Assembly (NCBI RefSeq): GCF_014643635.1
Contig: NZ_BMJV01000002.1
Coordinates: 124,001-188,000, forward strand
Length of the DNA: 64,000 bases
Reading direction: 5' to 3'
Source: Salipiger pallidus
Lineage (GTDB): Bacteria; Pseudomonadota; Alphaproteobacteria; Rhodobacterales; Rhodobacteraceae
In this document: one piece after another, positions 60,675-64,000 of the stretch
How the letters are laid out: each line of letters begins with the position of its first letter
Position numbering within the stretch: the stretch's first letter is position 1
Notes under the pieces: generated by a model
Seen by the model: the letters and a program-made list of their open reading frames with translations, nothing else
Databases searched by the model: none
Told to the model about the DNA's origin: nothing
Position numbers and translations under genes: made by a program

Positions 60675-61631
60675 ATGGCACTCAAGAACGAGCAGACAAT
60701 CGTCATTCGCCGCACGGAAGAGAGTGACGAACATGCCCACCACGGCGGCGCATGGAAGGTGGCCTACGCCGACTTCATGACGGCGATGATGGCGTTTTTC
60801 CTTCTTCTGTGGATTCTTGCGGCCTCTGACGAGGAAAAGCTTCGCGGCCTGGCGGATTACTTCACGCCCAGCCTTTCCGAAAGCGGCGGACGCGGCGACG
60901 GACTGCTCGACGGCACCGTGCTGGCCGCCGACGGGGTGCTGAGCGGGACCGATGGGGCAGCGACCCCGGTGCAGTTGCCGAGCTTCGGGCAGGAAAATCC
61001 ACTTGCGGTCTTTGACAGCCGCCTGCGCGATGATCGCGCGACCCCGGCGGTGCCTTTCGACACCCGTCCTGAAGGGGCACTGGACAGCACGACCATCTCC
61101 GACGCGGCGGACCAAGCACAGGACGAACGTGACAGCGCCGCCTGGGAAGCCGAGCAGGACCGGCTAGAGGCGCAGATCACCAGCGACCTGGCCGGGGCGC
61201 CGGGCCTCGAGAGCCTGTCGGAACACCTTAGGTTCGAACGCCGCCAGGACGGTATCGACATCCAGATCGTCGACACCTCGGGCAGCTCGATGTTCAGCTC
61301 TGGCAGCGCCCGGATCATTGATCGCACCCGCGATCTGCTGGAGGTCGTGGCTGCGGCCGTGGCGGACCTGCCCAACCCGATCACCATCACCGGCCACACG
61401 GATTCGCGCCGTTACAGCGGCAGCGGGGCGTATTCCAACTGGGAGCTTTCGGCAGACCGGGCAAACGCGACCCGGCGGGTGCTGGTGGAAAACGGCGTGA
61501 ATGCCGGGCGGATCACTCGGATCTCGGGGCTGGCGGACACTCAGCCACTCGAGGGGCTGACCCCGGATGCGCCGCAAAACCGCAGGATCAGCGTGATGGT
61601 CGTGCGGACCGACGCCGCAACATCACCCTGA
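60675..61631 (+). CDS. motB: flagellar motor stator protein MotB
   Basis: 318 residues. GGAWKVAYADFMTAMMAFFLLLWILAA near residues 24-50, with the proton-carrying Asp33 (E. coli D32). The C-terminal OmpA-like peptidoglycan-binding domain contains VDTSGSSMFSSGSARI near residue 197 and ITGHTDSRRYSGSGAYSNWELSADRANATRRVL near 235-270. It anchors the stator to the wall. Long linker (70-180) with acidic/Thr-rich sequence. Its partner MotA is about 3 kb away on the other strand. Confidence 0.96.
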   Translation: MALKNEQTIVIRRTEESDEHAHHGGAWKVAYADFMTAMMAFFLLLWILAASDEEKLRGLADYFTPSLSESGGRGDGLLDGTVLAADGVLSGTDGAATPVQLPSFGQENPLAVFDSRLRDDRATPAVPFDTRPEGALDSTTISDAADQAQDERDSAAWEAEQDRLEAQITSDLAGAPGLESLSEHLRFERRQDGIDIQIVDTSGSSMFSSGSARIIDRTRDLLEVVAAAVADLPNPITITGHTDSRRYSGSGAYSNWELSADRANATRRVLVENGVNAGRITRISGLADTQPLEGLTPDAPQNRRISVMVVRTDAATSP

Positions 61632-61959
61632 GGCCCGCCGGCCTCGGGCTCGATCCCCGCAAAAGAGACGCAGTTCTAAGCGGATATTGTGGGGGCTGCG
61701 TTGCTTTTATGCCATATATAGGGTCCGGAATTTTCCTTTGTTAAGGAAATTTCCGGGGTGTTCGCGTGCGCAAAGCTCGCAGTGCCCGCAGCAAGGTTCA
61801 ACGTATTCAAAGGTTTGCGGGTTTTGTTGACCTGTCTGTATATAGATTCACGGCTGTAGACTTTGCCCACATATGGTGTCTCGCTTTACACTAAGGTTCT
61901 TTCGTGAACGTTAACGGCTGCGATATGGTGGCCCGGTAACTTGCTTGTGGACAAACGGA
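61632..61959. other. 328-base AT-rich intergenic region
   Basis: Between motB and the unknown gene at 61960. It has low GC compared with the rest of the window, a hairpin at 61725-61756, and the TTGACCTGTCTGTATATAGA stretch (61827-61846) with no good -35/-10 spacing. No gene is supported. Confidence 0.5.
61725..61756. terminator. hairpin of the AT-rich family after motB
   Basis: CCGGAATTTTCCTT (61725-61738), loop TGTT, AAGGAAATTTCCGG (61743-61756): 14 bases with one mismatch. It resembles the AATTTYCT-type hairpins at 28240 and 40943. Confidence 0.6.
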
Positions 61960-62706
61960 ATGCTTGGACAGGACCTGCTCAAACTCATATGGGCCGAACA
62001 CGTGCGGCTTCCCAGTGACGCGTCGCGTTTCCGGTTCGAGGCGCTGTTCGCCCGGATCCTGCCGGTTCGCATGGCGCTGCTGCTTGCGGAGCTTGATGGC
62101 AAGCATCCGTTGGTCCTGCATGACGGGGTGGAGGTCGGCCCCGGCCTGCCGCTTGGCGACGTCCTCGTCGAAGAGCTCCCGATCGACCTGCCTTACGATA
62201 CCCTCGTGATCGCCCTGCCGCAGCGGCGTCACCATCCCGACCAGCTGCTGGGCAGTGCCGTGGCGGAGGCGCTGATCGTGGCGCTCGACCGTGGTGACAT
62301 TCCCATGGAGCGAGAAACCGAGGCGCTTCACGGGCTGGCACAGGCCGCAATGAAACGCGCCGCGACCCTTCAGCGTGACGGCGAGGATCTCGATCTCGAT
62401 GCCTTCACGCTTGGCATGTCGCAAGCCCTGGGTCGCCACTGGATGGTGCCGCAGTCGATCGTTGCGCTGCCCAACATGCTGTCGCAAGCGAGCCTGCAGC
62501 GCCATCTCGAGCGGCTTGATCCCGGGTTCCGCGCCTCCCAGTTGCAGACCTTCGGTGCCAGCATTCTGGATGTGGCCGACGACACTCTTGGATTCGGCGA
62601 CTGGTGTGCCCGCACCAGCACGGCACTGCGGTGCTGCCTTGGCGCGCCCAAGGTGGACAGCGATCCTGTAGAGCTTGGCCTGTCGACGCGCTTTAACTTC
62701 CATTAA
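61960..62706 (+). CDS. unknown protein in flagellar block
   Basis: 248 residues, no family recognised. Start at ATG 61960 (MLGQDLLKLIWAEHVRLP); a TTG 15 bases upstream is a weaker choice. Mostly helical and mildly acidic, with no membrane segment; mid-part TLVIALPQRRHHPDQLLGSAVAEALIVAL and a C-terminal end with two Cys pairs (WCARTSTALRCCLG). Its location between motB and the FliK-like frame suggests a flagellar accessory protein, but that is position only. Confidence 0.65.
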   Translation: MLGQDLLKLIWAEHVRLPSDASRFRFEALFARILPVRMALLLAELDGKHPLVLHDGVEVGPGLPLGDVLVEELPIDLPYDTLVIALPQRRHHPDQLLGSAVAEALIVALDRGDIPMERETEALHGLAQAAMKRAATLQRDGEDLDLDAFTLGMSQALGRHWMVPQSIVALPNMLSQASLQRHLERLDPGFRASQLQTFGASILDVADDTLGFGDWCARTSTALRCCLGAPKVDSDPVELGLSTRFNFH

Positions 62707-63020
62707 AGCATTAAATTCTTTCGGCTTTCGTCAAAGCGTGTATTTTTATTCTTGGAAACAAGAATAAGGCGGCCTTGGCGCATGCTGGCGACGTTGTACA
62801 AATCAGCACTGGCCAAGCCGTTTCTGGCACTGGCTCAGGGCCGTTCAGGGATGCGTGGCTGGCAGGCCGATGCAGACCTGCGCTTGCCTGAACGGCCGGT
62901 GCGATCATTCGCGCGGCAGGTGCGGTCGGTCGCAGCGCGACACACCGGCCTTTCCGAGGCGGTATCGCGACGTCGCCGAAACCTTGTAAGTGGGGGCTTC
63001 TTGCGAAGCCTGTCGGGTGC
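62707..63020. other. 314-base leader of the FliK-like frame with inverted repeats
   Basis: An 11-base inverted repeat GGCCGTTCAGG (62839-62849)/CCTGAACGGCC (62887-62897) and a six-base hairpin GGCTTC-TTGC-GAAGCC (62995-63010) close before the start at 63021. A 91-codon frame from 62752 has an unlikely TTG start and Arg-rich sequence and was not called. An AT-rich stretch at 62703-62762 could be a promoter. Confidence 0.45.
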
Positions 63021-64000
63021 ATGTTGAACATAATGTCCGCATTGGCCGGTATCGGCCTTGGTCCAGTTGAGCCGGGCAGCGAGCGCGGCCCGGGGAGCGG
63101 CGGGCTTTTTTCACGCCTGTTGGGCCCGGCGACGGTTCCCGAGGAAAGTGCCGAACCGTCAGCACCGGACGCACAGGACTTGCTGTCGGATCTGGAGGGC
63201 GCGCTGGCGGATCCGGACCTGTCTGACGAGGCGCTTGTCGAAGAGGTTGAGCCAATCCTTTCCGCCCTTGGCGAGGCCCTGCCGCGTGATGTCTCCGGCG
63301 CCGTGACCGGGTTTGAAGGCGGAGTGCTCGATGGCCTGGCCGGCGCCCCCGTGCCCACGGATCGTACCCTTGCCGGCGACGGCGATGCCCGTCGCGAGCA
63401 TGGCCTTGCGGCGATGTTCGAAAAGGTCCGCGACGTGCTCGGGCTTGAGGACGCAGGGAAAGACGGTGCGGGCCCGAGGGGCGCTGTGCAGGAGGGGCAC
63501 GCGCGCCCGGAGGGCGAAGGGTCTGGATGGCAGCGGCTCGCAGAGTGGCCAGACGGCTTGGCTGAGGGCACGACGTTGCGCGAAGGGCTCGAACGGCTCG
63601 TGGCAGACCTCAGGCAGGCGGTCGCAGCAGAGCCGGGGGCTGAGCCTGATACGCTCGCAAAAGGGGTGCTTGGCGCTGCGGCTGTCCTTGCGCTCAGGAC
63701 ACCGGACGCTGGCACGAAACGAAGTGCAGGCGCGCTGACCGATGTGAGGAGCGCTCTGCCTCGGACAAATGGGCTATCCGAGGCGGGACTTGCGTCGCGG
63801 GGTCTCTTTCAGCAGGGGGAGGCCCTTCAGGATGGGGCCGCCGATGGTCCGGTGCCGGATGGCACTGGTTCGGAGCTGTTCGACTTGCGGGCACTGCCTG
63901 TGGATGCCGAACAGGATGGGGCAATGCCGCGTGATCCTGCGGCCATGGCAGCTGAGCCTGCCTTGCCCCGTGCCACTGCCGCCAGCGCCGATCCGGTCGC
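63021..64000 (+). CDS. FliK-like flagellar hook-length control protein, 3'-partial
   Basis: An open frame of 326 codons from ATG 63021 (MLNIMSALAGIGLGPVEPG) to the right edge, with no stop. Alternative start at 63033. Composition is Ala/Gly/Pro/Asp-rich and acidic (LLSDLEGALADPDLSDEAL, GLEDAGKDGAG), as in the unfolded N-terminal half of FliK, and the position after motB fits. The C-terminal FliK domain that would prove it lies outside the window. The minus-strand frame over the same region is a shadow. Confidence 0.6.
   Translation, partial: MLNIMSALAGIGLGPVEPGSERGPGSGGLFSRLLGPATVPEESAEPSAPDAQDLLSDLEGALADPDLSDEALVEEVEPILSALGEALPRDVSGAVTGFEGGVLDGLAGAPVPTDRTLAGDGDARREHGLAAMFEKVRDVLGLEDAGKDGAGPRGAVQEGHARPEGEGSGWQRLAEWPDGLAEGTTLREGLERLVADLRQAVAAEPGAEPDTLAKGVLGAAAVLALRTPDAGTKRSAGALTDVRSALPRTNGLSEAGLASRGLFQQGEALQDGAADGPVPDGTGSELFDLRALPVDAEQDGAMPRDPAAMAAEPALPRATAASADPV

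Noticed and set aside
62752-63027. 91-codon plus-strand frame before the FliK-like gene
   Set aside because: TTG start with no ribosome site and Arg-rich shadow-like sequence; it covers the inverted repeat.
62711-63715. 334-codon minus-strand frame opposite the FliK-like gene
   Set aside because: Ser/Ala/Pro-rich composition typical of a GC shadow; the plus-strand frame continues open to the edge with flagellar context.

Overview
The window is a GC-rich stretch of a bacterial chromosome, almost certainly from an alphaproteobacterium of the Rhodobacteraceae (roseobacter group). The evidence is the gene content and layout: flagellar export genes with a lytic transglycosylase inserted between fliQ and flhA, a MucR/Ros zinc-finger regulator and a Rem/FtcR-like regulator beside motB, a NavBac-type sodium channel, an ArsR regulator with SqrR-type cysteine spacing, and liv-type ABC genes mixed with acyl-CoA ligases. 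No phage, IS element, CRISPR array or rRNA was seen. One tRNA (Gly, TCC) is present. Species cannot be fixed from the sequence alone.

Layout. 1-1.3 kb: the end of a purine (allantoin) catabolism operon (ureidoglycine aminohydrolase, ureidoglycolate lyase). 1.5-8.4 kb: small secreted proteins, a membrane-anchored winged-helix-like protein, a GST, queG, an msrB-msrA pair followed by a lysozyme-inhibitor-like fusion and a GFA-family protein. 8.8-17.7 kb: a FadH-like oxidoreductase, a DJ-1/PfpI protein, a LysR regulator, a voltage-gated sodium channel, a YigZ/IMPACT protein, an OmpA-domain lipoprotein-like protein, a CMD-family protein, a GNAT, a CinA-like protein and sfsA.

17.9-28.2 kb is the most distinctive metabolic locus: nine same-strand genes encoding a large acyl-CoA ligase, a full branched-chain-amino-acid-type ABC importer (two ATPases, two permeases, a periplasmic binding protein) with a small unknown two-helix membrane protein between the permeases, an APP1/DUF2183 phosphatase-like protein and a PaaK-like ligase. 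Together they look like an uptake-and-CoA-activation system for an unidentified organic acid (inference). 28.3-48.1 kb is a set of housekeeping and catabolic genes: arsC, pyrD, 5'-nucleotidase, methyltransferase, another acyl-CoA ligase, a SqrR-like regulator, a PcaB-like protein lacking its signature followed by two hydrolases including a PcaD homologue, FKBP, haloacid dehalogenase, truB, metG, an SDR/aldo-keto reductase divergent pair and an ABC exporter.

48.3-64 kb: tRNA-Gly and then a flagellar block. On the minus strand flgB-flgC-fliE-fliQ-transglycosylase-flhA-fliR-flhB form one tight operon; fliI diverges from it; motA, a small exported protein and a FliJ-like protein form a second minus-strand unit. 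Further on are unknown flagellar-neighbourhood proteins, a Rem/FtcR-like regulator without a phosphorylatable aspartate, mucR, motB, and a FliK-like reading frame that runs off the right edge.

Between genes there is a dispersed intergenic repeat family (seven copies of a GTATTTGGAAAGAGAAGAAG core next to GC-rich hairpins) and a second, AT-rich hairpin family at convergent gene ends.
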